Part shown: one piece after another, positions 20,401 to 27,849 of the stretch | Layout of the letters: every line of letters starts with the position of its first letter | Position numbering within the stretch: position 1 is the stretch's first letter | Source of the DNA: Flagellimonas amoyensis | GTDB lineage: Bacteria > Bacteroidota > Bacteroidia > Flavobacteriales > Flavobacteriaceae | NCBI RefSeq assembly: GCF_003058265.1 | Contig: NZ_QBUK01000001.1 | Location: 496,001 to 560,000 of the forward strand | Length of the DNA stretch: 64,000 nt | Reading direction: 5' to 3' | The notes under the pieces: generated by a model | What the model was told of the DNA's origin: nothing | The model's input: the letters and a program-made list of their open reading frames with translations, nothing else | Databases searched by the model: none | Translations under genes and position numbers: made by a program

Positions 20401-20638
20401 CCTAAGGGATTTGTCCTTTACCTATAGTGTTTCAAGCGATTTTGCCAAGACAATGGGACTTACGGCCGCTTCCGTGACCTTCTACGGTAAAAACTTGGCC
20501 TTATGGACGCCCAGCGGGAACCCCTATATGGATCCTGAAGTGTCCACTTTTGGAAATGACCTGGCCAGTGAGTTTGGGGAATTTGCTGCTAATCCCGCTC
20601 AACGGACCTATGGGGCGGCATTGAAGTTTTCATTCTAA
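17450..20638 (+). CDS. SusC/RagA-family TonB-dependent transporter (second locus)
   Basis: 1062-residue outer-membrane importer. Signal peptide ends FAWGGTAQ (~1-22; Met1 or Met2 can be the start), followed by CarboxypepD_reg (~24-100, TITGTVRDSERTPLPGVNVI), plug with VVVTGVLGTKSQPRAQGFA and FESLSGKVAGVDI, the SusC signature VLKGAAATAVYGSRGANGAI (~223-245), and a barrel ending in LKFSF. Followed at 20 bp by a SusD gene, then two small lipoproteins. The cargo is not shown by any enzyme of known specificity nearby; the S8 peptidase further downstream leaves peptides or glycopeptides possible. Confidence 0.95.
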   Translation: MMTKLKFIFLLLFLAFAWGGTAQERTITGTVRDSERTPLPGVNVIVKGTTRGTQTDFDGNYSIGARRGETLVFSYLGLQTQEVAVGNATRMDVTMLEDAQALEEVVVTGVLGTKSQPRAQGFAATNLNNADLTDVNNTNPFESLSGKVAGVDITTPAQPGASPKVIVRGFSSITGTNSPLYVVDGTPINSSTNGSLESQFNRSFDGGSGINDLDPNSIESMTVLKGAAATAVYGSRGANGAILITTKKGRKESRIAVDLTTSIDFLEVSRVPHLQNQFGQGWNGLSYSSLPSGGLGASNENGSWGPAFNGQVRPWGQIIDNAQQIKPYVALPDNIKDFYDVGQVFTNSVRISGGSTNSDFSLGFTNTDSDGVIPTEADAYDRKVFNLNAGVNNEKLNIRTSLNYAKRDQNVVNTGQGDQAGEGNTFSQEIIQIPRDISLLDLEDYQNNPFNNNSNFYTPFASNPYWVLNENATKINSNRIFGNINITYNFSPTLSASWQIGADIENTNRKSYGAIVDYLPGSPQDLLGTLPVVGGVTEYRMERKQYDTYFTFNHEYDITKDLNLTTSAGVAFNQRSTDAIQVSVTDLDIPYYYEISNSASTPSTGQSNTLRRTIGLFATSTLGYANRYFLTLTARNDWSSTLPIGRNSYFYPSATASIILLDSNEAFLKLRGGVSQVGNDTSPYNTESALVQGLAGAYFGQINMPLGGVNSFELSSQLGNNALKPEITNEYEIGTEASFFNRRVTLDAAFYKKDTKDLLLDRLLPRSTGYLNITGNYASVTNKGIELVLGLTPFRSDDFTWDINYTFTKNENEVTDLQGLERFEINSSYSTYFYAEEGQPLGVFRFRGPAVNDQGQYIVDSNTGFYTQDSEEQYLGTSQRDFIMGLKNSFRYKNFRLSFSLDWKEGGKMYSYTNRLLGFTGNSIATTYNERKPFIIPNSVVQNTDGTFSENTTPVSFEDVTNFWGTASNPAIEYTHVIDKTFVRLRDLSFTYSVSSDFAKTMGLTAASVTFYGKNLALWTPSGNPYMDPEVSTFGNDLASEFGEFAANPAQRTYGAALKFSF

Positions 20639-20658
20639 AATCAATAAAAAAAGGAAAA

Positions 20659-22092
20659 ATGAAAAAACTAATATACAGTATGGTCTGTTTGACCTTGATA
20701 CTGGTTTCTTGTGAAGACCAGATGGACATCAACAGAGATCCGGACAGTTTGCCTGCAGAAGGTGTTGAACCGGCCACACAGCTGCCGATAGCCATTGCGG
20801 GCATTGCAGGGGGGCAAGGTGCGGAGCTGGCCATTATTGGTGGGATGTGGTCCCAGTTTTGGACCCAGAGCAATTCGGCAAACCAATATAGGACCATAGA
20901 TGCGTACTCCATTACCTCTTCAAACTATCAAGGAGGTTGGAACAACCTATACGATGCCCTGGGGGATGTGCGAAACATTAAAAGAAATGCCCTGGCATCG
21001 GAAAACTGGAACTACTATTTGATTGCGGCAGTGCTGGAAACCTATGCATCGCAGATATTGGCGGACTGGTACGATCAAATCCCATATGCAGAGGCCAATG
21101 ACTTTACCAATTTTGAGCCTAATTTCAATACAGGGGAAGAAGTATATGACCTGATGATCGCCGACCTCAACGATGCCCTTTCCAAGAATCTGGGCACTTC
21201 AAAAGGGAACATTCCGTTGAACGATGATTTCATCTTTGGAGGTGACATGGCCAAGTGGGTGCAATTTGCCAATACCATGAAACTGAAAATCTTCCTCAGA
21301 CAGGCAGATGCAAGGCCCGGTGTGGCGCAAAGTGGCATTGGAGCATTGGGGAACAATTTCCTGACCGAAGATGCCGCAATGACCCAGTTCATCAACGAGG
21401 CCAATAGGAGCAATCCTCTCTTCGAGAGTGATAGAAGGCAGTTGAATGTGGCCACAAACTTAAGGGCAAGCACAACCCTGTACTCTTATTTGGCAAGTAC
21501 CAACGACCCAAGGTTGGACCTTTACTATGGCCCCGGGAATCCATTGAACCAAGGAGACTACCAAAGCATGGCCGCACCCAATTCCGTTTCGGTGGTCAAC
21601 CTGTCGGCGACCACACCGGTGTACTTCATCTCGGCGGAACAAAGTCTGTTCATGCAGGCAGAGGCACGGGAAAGGTTTTCAGGCGGAGCAGGGGCCAAGG
21701 CCTTGTACGATCAAGCGGTGACCGCATCATTTGCCAAGTGGGGATTGGACGCTGCCCCTTTTATCGCTGTAGGAGGAGCATATGAATACCCTTCCTCAGG
21801 AACTTTTGATGAAAAATTGACGGCCATCATCACCCAAAAATGGATATCGAGTTTTCCTGGGAATGGCTTTGAGTCCTTCTTTGAACAGAACCGCACCGAT
21901 ATTCCGGCCGTATCGACCGTTCCACAGACAAATGAAGCTTATGTTCCGGGACAGCTTTCCTATTCGGTAAACGGTTCCACAGGAGGGGTCTTCCCCAAAA
22001 GGTTGGAATGGCCAAGTGATGAGCTGTCAAGAAATGCCAATGCACCCGATGCTCCTGTAAAGGTAACGGTGCCCGTATGGTGGGATAACTAA
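20659..22092 (+). CDS. SusD/RagB-like lipoprotein (SusD_2 type)
   Basis: Lipoprotein with signal ending LVSC (Cys18) and then EDQMDINRDPDSLP, the usual beginning of the SusD-like_2 group. TPR helices with the AVLETYASQILADWYDQIPYAEA segment, MAKWVQFANTMKLKIFLR and the C-terminal TAIITQKWIS block match this group of ~480-520 residues. It partners the SusC encoded 20 bp upstream as the ligand-binding lid. This subfamily often sits in loci without glycoside hydrolases, as here. Confidence 0.93.
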   Translation: MKKLIYSMVCLTLILVSCEDQMDINRDPDSLPAEGVEPATQLPIAIAGIAGGQGAELAIIGGMWSQFWTQSNSANQYRTIDAYSITSSNYQGGWNNLYDALGDVRNIKRNALASENWNYYLIAAVLETYASQILADWYDQIPYAEANDFTNFEPNFNTGEEVYDLMIADLNDALSKNLGTSKGNIPLNDDFIFGGDMAKWVQFANTMKLKIFLRQADARPGVAQSGIGALGNNFLTEDAAMTQFINEANRSNPLFESDRRQLNVATNLRASTTLYSYLASTNDPRLDLYYGPGNPLNQGDYQSMAAPNSVSVVNLSATTPVYFISAEQSLFMQAEARERFSGGAGAKALYDQAVTASFAKWGLDAAPFIAVGGAYEYPSSGTFDEKLTAIITQKWISSFPGNGFESFFEQNRTDIPAVSTVPQTNEAYVPGQLSYSVNGSTGGVFPKRLEWPSDELSRNANAPDAPVKVTVPVWWDN

Positions 22093-22104
22093 TTTAATAT
22101 TAAG

Positions 22105-22716
22105 ATGATGAGAAAAATATCGATATACATACTTGCCCTTACGGCATTTGTTGCGGCAGTCTCCTGTCATAAAGAGACCACCGAAGATCTTTCCCTGATT
22201 ACAAACTATGCCGTCTTTGACTACGAGGCCTTGGTTGTGGTCGAAGTGGGCAATGACTATACACCTACTGTCAATGCCACGGAGAACGGGCAGAGCATTA
22301 CCGTAGGGACTTCCAGTAATGTGGATACCAATACGGTGGGAATTTACGGGGTCACATTTTCGGCCACCAACTCGGATGGTTTTGAGGCCAGCGTGTTCCA
22401 AACCGTGGTGGTCCATGACCCGGCCATAGTGGGGACCGATGTCTCCGGGGATATCTGGGACAAAGGGAACAATTCCAGAACCGGGGCCATCAGTCTGGTG
22501 GAAGGGACCACCAGTATTTTTTATGCCACAGACTTTGGGTTCGCCGGGGCATTTCCCGTGTATTTCCAGATGGATGGTGATGTCATCTCGGAGATTCCGC
22601 AAACCTATGCGTTTGACGTTTCCAACGTAGACCTCACCTACGATCCTGTGACAAGGGAGTTCACAACATTGATACACCCACAAGGGTTTGGGTACACATT
22701 TGAATATCAAAATTAA
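22105..22716 (+). CDS. BT_2262-like lipoprotein (DUF5011/5012 type)
   Basis: 203-residue lipoprotein; signal ends AVSC (Cys21). The middle (~45-120) has an Ig-like fold pattern (ITNYAVFDYEALVVVEVGND...VGIYGVTFSATNSDGFEASVFQTVVV) as in DUF5011/5012 immunoglobulin-like domains, and the rest (~125-203) is a beta-rich domain of unknown role. It starts 12 bp after the SusD gene and precedes a lipid-binding-family gene, the same order known from the Bacteroides BT_2259-2264-type loci. Probably a surface accessory protein of the SusCD complex. No enzyme motif. Confidence 0.7.
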   Translation: MMRKISIYILALTAFVAAVSCHKETTEDLSLITNYAVFDYEALVVVEVGNDYTPTVNATENGQSITVGTSSNVDTNTVGIYGVTFSATNSDGFEASVFQTVVVHDPAIVGTDVSGDIWDKGNNSRTGAISLVEGTTSIFYATDFGFAGAFPVYFQMDGDVISEIPQTYAFDVSNVDLTYDPVTREFTTLIHPQGFGYTFEYQN

Positions 22717-22728
22717 AACATCAAAAAC

Positions 22729-23241
22729 ATGAAGAATATATATCAACTGAAATTCTTTTTGGCCATTGTGGTTGTCTTGTGCCTTACCTCTTGTGATGAG
22801 GTCGCTGACCCCGATCCAGGATTCACCACTACTGTCGACTTTGCGGGCGACTGGTTCATTGTGGGGTATTTTGAAGATGGCAGTATTGCCTATGGAGGGG
22901 ATTATGTGTTGTACTCCACCTATAACACCGCCTCAAACGATGAAAATTTCTGGATAGATGACCACGGGACTTTCTTTGAGATCAAGACAAAGGTCCAGGC
23001 CAATTTTGATGCACTGACCTTCTCAGGGGCGGCAAATTCCGAGGAACTCTACACAGAAGGCACGGTGACCGTGAGCAATGGAAAGATCATCACCTATGGC
23101 GGCAGGTCCTTCGGGACAGAAACCGTTGTGGACAGTATCTATTTTGAGGCCGAGTTTGATTGGGATCCTGGAACGATCTACAGATTTGGCGGCCATAGAA
23201 GAACCGGTTTTTTGGAAGATGATGCACCACATATCAATTGA
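22729..23241 (+). CDS. Lipid-binding (Lipid_bd) family lipoprotein
   Basis: 170-residue lipoprotein, signal ending LTSC (Cys22). FAGDWFIVGYFEDGSIAYGGDYVLYSTYNTA and the following alternating strands to RFGGHRRTGFLED fit the small lipocalin-like Lipid_bd family found beside SusCD pairs with BT_2262-like proteins. The ligand is not known. It begins 12 bp after the preceding gene and is closed by a strong terminator 25 bp after its stop, so it is the last gene of this four-gene operon. Confidence 0.7.
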   Translation: MKNIYQLKFFLAIVVVLCLTSCDEVADPDPGFTTTVDFAGDWFIVGYFEDGSIAYGGDYVLYSTYNTASNDENFWIDDHGTFFEIKTKVQANFDALTFSGAANSEELYTEGTVTVSNGKIITYGGRSFGTETVVDSIYFEAEFDWDPGTIYRFGGHRRTGFLEDDAPHIN

Positions 23242-23266
23242 TTTAGGGTTTGATCAGTGGTTTGTC

Positions 23267-23293
23267 AAAAGGCGTCCTTCCGGACGCCTTTTT
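23267..23293 (+). terminator. Terminator of the second SusC operon
   Basis: Eleven-base stem AAAAGGCGTCC / GGACGCCTTTT, loop TTCC, running into TTTTT. Confidence 0.9.
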
Positions 23294-23377
23294 CATTTTT
23301 TGAATTCTTAAAATAATCTTAAAGCAACCAAAGGGAACCTCACCCACAACACTAGTATTAATCAAAAATCAAAAAAC

Positions 23378-24943
23378 ATGAAAAGCATGATTGAAAAAAA
23401 GATTCGAAACCGTTACGGACTGATTCCGGTCCTTGGAATTCTAATGGGCCAATTTACGGTTGGCCAAGACGCAGCTCCCGATAAGAATTGGCACCAATTG
23501 GACAATGACACGGGAATACATTTGGAACAGGCCTACGAACTGTTGCAGGATAGAAAATCGGAAAAGGTAATAGTTGCCATTATAGATAGTGGTGTGGATT
23601 ATTTGCATGAGGATCTGCACACCAAGATCTGGGTAAATACGGATGAGATCCCCGGCAACATGATCGATGACGATAAAAATGGATATGTGGACGATATCCA
23701 TGGATGGAACTTTATCGGATTCCCAAATGGGGACAATGTTGAACACGAGACCTTAATTGAGACCAGGATTGCCAGTGCCGGAAAGAACTATCCAGGAAGT
23801 AAGGAGATGTACGAAGAAGCAAAAAGGGCATACCATATCCATAAAAGGGGGGCAGAAGAGAAAAGAGAGCTTTACGGCAAATACCTGTCGGATATCGAAA
23901 CCATCAAATCCACAGCAGATGCCTCAGCACAGAGCTTGGAGCAGGTCATTGGACAAATGGGAAGTTTGTCCAGTGTAGGGAAACTACTATTGAATGCCCA
24001 AAAAGAGGGAAAAGATGTGGATCATGTTGAATCCCAGATCAAGGAAGCCTATGCGTTCTATTCCAAGGCTTTGGACTATTACTACAATCCGTATTATGAT
24101 TCCCGTCACATTGTTGGGGACAATATCACCAATAAGGAGCAAAGGTCCTATGGCAACAATGATGTGAAGGGGCCGGACCCCTCCCATGGGACACATGTTG
24201 CAGGCATTATCGGGGCCATCAGGGGCAATGGTCTGGGCATGGACGGTATTGCGGAGCATGTGGAATTGATGATCATCAGAGCGGTTCCCGACGGGGATGA
24301 AAGGGACAAGGATATTGACAATGCTATTAGATATGCGGTGGACAATGGGGCCGACATCATCAATTTGAGCTTTGGAAAGGACTATAGCTGGAAAAAGGAA
24401 TGGGTGGATGAAGCGGTGAGGTATGCCCGCAAAAAGGATGTCCTTATCATCCATGCGGCTGGAAATTCGGCAAGAAGACTCAATGGGAAGAATAATTTTC
24501 CCAATAAATACTTTGAAAGCGGGAATCTTTTTGGGTCCAAAGAAGCCAAAAACTGGATTGAGGTGGGGGCCGCCACCCATCATTTTGACGAAGGTTTTGT
24601 TGCCAATTTTTCTAACTACGGGAAGGAACAAGTGGATTTGGTGGCACCCGGTGCACAGATTTATTCGACAACCCCCAATGATTCCTATGCATATTTCAGC
24701 GGAACCAGTATGGCCGCTCCCATGGTCACGGGCCTTGCCGCCCTGTTGAAATCACATTTTCCACATTTATCGTCACAAGAACTCAAGGACATCATATTGG
24801 GAAGTGTAAGAACTGTGGGGCATGAAGTATACCAACCTGGCGGAAACCAAAAAGTACCCTTGAGCATGCTTTCCAGTACCGGAGGGATATTGGATTGTGG
24901 GCAGGCCGTGAAAACCGCTTTGCAGAGGAGCAAGAACATATAA
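23378..24943 (+). CDS. Subtilisin-like serine peptidase (S8) with large insertion
   Basis: Secreted subtilase of 521 residues with an N-terminal signal (~1-30, ending FTVGQ). The triad is complete: Asp70 in IIDSGVDYLHEDL, His270 in HGTHVAGIIGA and Ser444 in GTSMAAPMVTGLAALL; the oxyanion Asn is in IIHAAGNSA. The distance from Asp to His is 200 residues against about 30 in classical subtilisins, because of a long, mostly helical and charged insertion (~115-235) around EAKRAYHIHKRGAEEKRELY. There is no propeptide domain of the I9 type and no C-terminal sorting domain. It has its own terminator and follows that of the SusC operon, so it is a separate transcript. Substrate unknown. Confidence 0.92.
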   Translation: MKSMIEKKIRNRYGLIPVLGILMGQFTVGQDAAPDKNWHQLDNDTGIHLEQAYELLQDRKSEKVIVAIIDSGVDYLHEDLHTKIWVNTDEIPGNMIDDDKNGYVDDIHGWNFIGFPNGDNVEHETLIETRIASAGKNYPGSKEMYEEAKRAYHIHKRGAEEKRELYGKYLSDIETIKSTADASAQSLEQVIGQMGSLSSVGKLLLNAQKEGKDVDHVESQIKEAYAFYSKALDYYYNPYYDSRHIVGDNITNKEQRSYGNNDVKGPDPSHGTHVAGIIGAIRGNGLGMDGIAEHVELMIIRAVPDGDERDKDIDNAIRYAVDNGADIINLSFGKDYSWKKEWVDEAVRYARKKDVLIIHAAGNSARRLNGKNNFPNKYFESGNLFGSKEAKNWIEVGAATHHFDEGFVANFSNYGKEQVDLVAPGAQIYSTTPNDSYAYFSGTSMAAPMVTGLAALLKSHFPHLSSQELKDIILGSVRTVGHEVYQPGGNQKVPLSMLSSTGGILDCGQAVKTALQRSKNI

Positions 24944-24992
24944 ACCCTATTCAAGGAACGGGTGTTGCTTGGCTCAAAACGGGTTTGGTTTG

Positions 24993-25022
24993 GTACGGGG
25001 CGTTGGCCCCGTACTTTTTTTT
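24993..25022 (+). terminator. Terminator of the S8 peptidase gene
   Basis: GTACGGGG / CCCCGTAC stem with six-base loop followed by eight T. Confidence 0.9.
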
Positions 25023-25089
25023 ATGGAAAATCTACATTCGGGATTTTATATGCAGCTGATCCCATCTGTTTCAATGGTGATCAATAGTA

Positions 25090-25731
25090 CTAAATAAGTC
25101 CCCAATCCACCGCTTTTTTGATCATGCCAACGGAGTTCTTCACATCCATTTTTACAAAAAGGTTCCGTTTGTGGGTGGCCACGGTATTAGTGCTTACGAA
25201 CAAGAGGTCCGCAATTTCTTGGGTGGTATGCTCTTGGGCGATCAATTTAATGACCTCGATCTCGCGCTTGGTGATCATGGGGATGTTCCCATCCATTTTT
25301 TTGGGTTCCTCGGTCAGGCTCTCTATCATTTTTTCCGTCAGATGGGAACTCAGGACCTTTTTCCCATCATGGGCATCCTTTATCCCTTGGATGAGGTATT
25401 CCTTGGAGGCGTTTTTGAGCAGATATCCATTGGCGCCCACCTTGAACAAAGAGGTGATGATACTGCCCTCATCATTGGTGGTGAGCATGATGACCTTGAC
25501 CTCCGGGAACGATTTTTTCACGTGCATGGTGGTTTCCAATCCATCCATGGCCGGCATTTGAAGGTCAAGTAAAAGGACGTCCACAGGCTCCTTTTTGAGG
25601 AATTCCAACACCTCAAGACCATTACTGGCCGTGCCGACAATGCTCAAAGACCTGTCCTTGGTCAAAATGGCCTTTAGGCCATCCAACATGATTTGATGGT
25701 CGTCCGCTAAGAGTACCTTGATCTTTTCCAT
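25090..25731 (-). CDS. NarL/FixJ-family response regulator
   Basis: 213-residue two-component regulator. Receiver domain (~3-120): acidic pair in LLADDH, phosphoacceptor Asp56 in DVLLLDLQMP, Lys in YLLKNAS. LuxR-type HTH (~148-210): ITKREIEVIKLIAQEHTTQE and STNTVATHKRNLF. It is encoded 13 bp after the histidine kinase gene on the same strand, so that kinase should be its partner. Targets unknown; the neighbouring loci are the S8 peptidase and the cyclase cassette. Confidence 0.95.
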   Translation of the reverse strand: MEKIKVLLADDHQIMLDGLKAILTKDRSLSIVGTASNGLEVLEFLKKEPVDVLLLDLQMPAMDGLETTMHVKKSFPEVKVIMLTTNDEGSIITSLFKVGANGYLLKNASKEYLIQGIKDAHDGKKVLSSHLTEKMIESLTEEPKKMDGNIPMITKREIEVIKLIAQEHTTQEIADLLFVSTNTVATHKRNLFVKMDVKNSVGMIKKAVDWGLI

Positions 25732-25744
25732 AGGTCATTTTTAT

Positions 25745-27616
25745 TTACGCATGATTCATTTTATCCAAGGGGATGCTTATGGTCACCAAGGTTCCCATGC
25801 CCGGTCGACTATTGATGTCAAAGGTGCCTCCAATGAACTCGGCCCTGAAAGCGATACTTTTCAGCCCCATTCCTTTGTCATCCTTCAAGGTTTTGGGGTC
25901 AAATCCAACCCCGTCGTCCTCAATGGTAAGGTCAAACCAATGATTGCTATAGGTGATCTGCACGGAAACTTCTTTTGCCTCGGCATATTTTACGATATTG
26001 TTGAGGGCCTCCTGTACAATTCGGAACAGCATAATATTGGTGTTGTCATCAAAAACCTTTTCTTTTCCATGCACATGGAACTCGGCATGGAACCCATGGA
26101 TGGCATCCATTTTTGTGACCAGATCTTCTATTGCTTTTCTCAATCCCAATTTTTTCAGGGATTGGGGCATCATTTCGTGGGCAATCTTACGCACCTCGGT
26201 ACAGGCTTCATCGATCATCTGACTGGCGGAACCGTATATTTTCTTTGAATTAGTGTCGTCAAAATTGATCTGCAGGCTACCAATGTTCACTTTTAGACTG
26301 GACAATAAATTCCCCAATCCATCATGGAGGTCACGGGCAATCCGAGAACGTTCTTTTTCCTGGCCTTCCAGCATGGACCTCATGGAGATGATCTGTTGCT
26401 CCCTTTGGGATTCATGGAGTTCCAATTGAGCGGTCTTTATCCTGTTTTTATAATATAGAAAGCCAATAAGGGATACCAAAAGCAGTCCTCCCAACGAATA
26501 TAACAGCATGTTCACGTGATCTTGTTTTTTTTGGTTCAACACCTCTTCCTCCAACAGTTGTATTTTCAATTGGTCCTTTTCAAATTTGATTTTCATGTTT
26601 GCCAAGGCCTCAAGGCTACTCTCACTCAGTTTGTATTCCTCCTCCATTTCTTTTTGCCTAAGGAGCAGTTCATAGGCAGCCTTATGATCGTTGTTCAAGA
26701 GAAGATGTTGCCGCCTAATGTCGATGATGTAATTCTGCAGGCCAACCCTATTAAAAAGTCCCGGGGTTTGCTCGGCTTTATTGATGAGGTCCATGGAACT
26801 GACAAAACCATGCGCCTTTATCAAATCGATCAATGCAATGGTGTCCCGTTGCTTTTCGGCTGCCTCATAGATGGTCGAGGCTATGCTCATCATGGACTCA
26901 ACTACGCCAACGTCCGAGGCCTCTTTCCTGTGTTCATAACCTTTGAGGTACTCCGATACCGCCGATTCGTAATCCTCGTGCATTCGATGGCATTCACCCA
27001 TACCCTGATAGAGCCTGGCAATATCAATATGGGCAATGGGATTCTCGGTCAACCTATACTCCAATGCTTTTTGGAATTTTTTCAATGCCTCCCCGGAATT
27101 CCCCCCGGAATATTCGGCAATGGCCCAATTGTTCAAGATACCTGCCTTTCGTTCCTCGTTGGGTATTTTGGAGAAAAGATCATATGCTTGTTGAAAGGCT
27201 CTCCGCGACTCTGCCAAAGAGCCATAGTTTAGCAGGATCGCCCCTCGGGTATCATAAACACTGCCCAATCCATAGAGGTCGTTTATTCGGGAAAAGTAGA
27301 CCGTAGCACTGTCCAGATAGGCAGTTTTTTTATCCATTTGATCATAATCGAGGCACCAACCCAGTCGATGGAAAGACTTTCCAATGAGTCTGGGACTCCC
27401 CAATTTTTTGGCCAAGGCCAACCCTAGCGATGCATTTTGAACGGCCTCTTCGCCATCGTATAACAAATACGCGATCTTTAAATGTGCCTCACACTTGATT
27501 GAGTCTTCGGGCATGGTTTTGACGGCCATGCGCAAACTGTCCAATTCCGTTGATTGGCCCAATCCACAATGGAATCCGAAGAGCAGCAATAAGAAGAACA
27601 GTTGTTTTGCCAACAT
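25745..27616 (-). CDS. TPR-containing sensor histidine kinase (HisKA_3)
   Basis: 623 residues. Signal peptide (~1-20), TPR-like helical repeats to ~330 in the periplasm, a coiled coil, one membrane helix (~365-385, MLLYSLGGLLLVSLIGFLYY), then HisKA_3 with phosphoacceptor His in RSRIARDLHDGLGN and a HATPase_c domain (RIVQEALNNIVKYAEA, DDGVGFDPKTL, GMGLKSIAFRAEFIGG). This is a common flavobacterial sensor type; its signal is unknown. It heads a two-gene operon with the NarL-type regulator and is divergent from the cyclase cassette, sharing a 233-bp intergenic region with it. Confidence 0.93.
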   Translation of the reverse strand: MLAKQLFFLLLLFGFHCGLGQSTELDSLRMAVKTMPEDSIKCEAHLKIAYLLYDGEEAVQNASLGLALAKKLGSPRLIGKSFHRLGWCLDYDQMDKKTAYLDSATVYFSRINDLYGLGSVYDTRGAILLNYGSLAESRRAFQQAYDLFSKIPNEERKAGILNNWAIAEYSGGNSGEALKKFQKALEYRLTENPIAHIDIARLYQGMGECHRMHEDYESAVSEYLKGYEHRKEASDVGVVESMMSIASTIYEAAEKQRDTIALIDLIKAHGFVSSMDLINKAEQTPGLFNRVGLQNYIIDIRRQHLLLNNDHKAAYELLLRQKEMEEEYKLSESSLEALANMKIKFEKDQLKIQLLEEEVLNQKKQDHVNMLLYSLGGLLLVSLIGFLYYKNRIKTAQLELHESQREQQIISMRSMLEGQEKERSRIARDLHDGLGNLLSSLKVNIGSLQINFDDTNSKKIYGSASQMIDEACTEVRKIAHEMMPQSLKKLGLRKAIEDLVTKMDAIHGFHAEFHVHGKEKVFDDNTNIMLFRIVQEALNNIVKYAEAKEVSVQITYSNHWFDLTIEDDGVGFDPKTLKDDKGMGLKSIAFRAEFIGGTFDINSRPGMGTLVTISIPLDKMNHA

Positions 27617-27707
27617 GTTTTTAGGGTGTATTGACGTATGGTTTCAACAAGGATAAAGTTATCGAATTCTGAAGCTTGCACAACACCTAAAACCATGATT
27701 GTCAATG

Positions 27708-27723
27708 TCACACTATTGTGTGA
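27708..27723. promoter_or_regulatory. Inverted repeat between kinase and cyclase operons
   Basis: TCACACTATTGTGTGA: two 6-base arms around TATT. Placed 127 bp before the cyclase start and 92 bp before the divergent kinase start, it could be an operator for either. A second, perfect 14-base palindrome GATTTTTAAAAATC follows at 27745-27758. Function inferred only from symmetry and position. Confidence 0.4.
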
Positions 27724-27794
27724 TGCCGGCTCTGACAAAAGGAGGATTTTTAAAAATCATGGAATAGGGTGTAAAATAGGAGGGGTGGCGAATC

Positions 27795-27802
27795 TAATTT
27801 TG
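27795..27802 (+). promoter_or_regulatory. Candidate -7 box of the cyclase cassette
   Basis: TAATTTTG matches TAnnTTTG exactly and lies 47 bp before the cyclase ATG. No good -33 TTTG at the expected distance was found. Confidence 0.3.
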
Positions 27803-27849
27803 GTGCTATCGAATCCATACCCAAGTATCAACCTTAAATTCTGATACAA

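Noticed and set aside
27638..27844. 68-codon open frame just upstream of the cyclase gene
   Set aside because: It covers the intergenic region with palindromes and candidate promoter, and shows no protein pattern.
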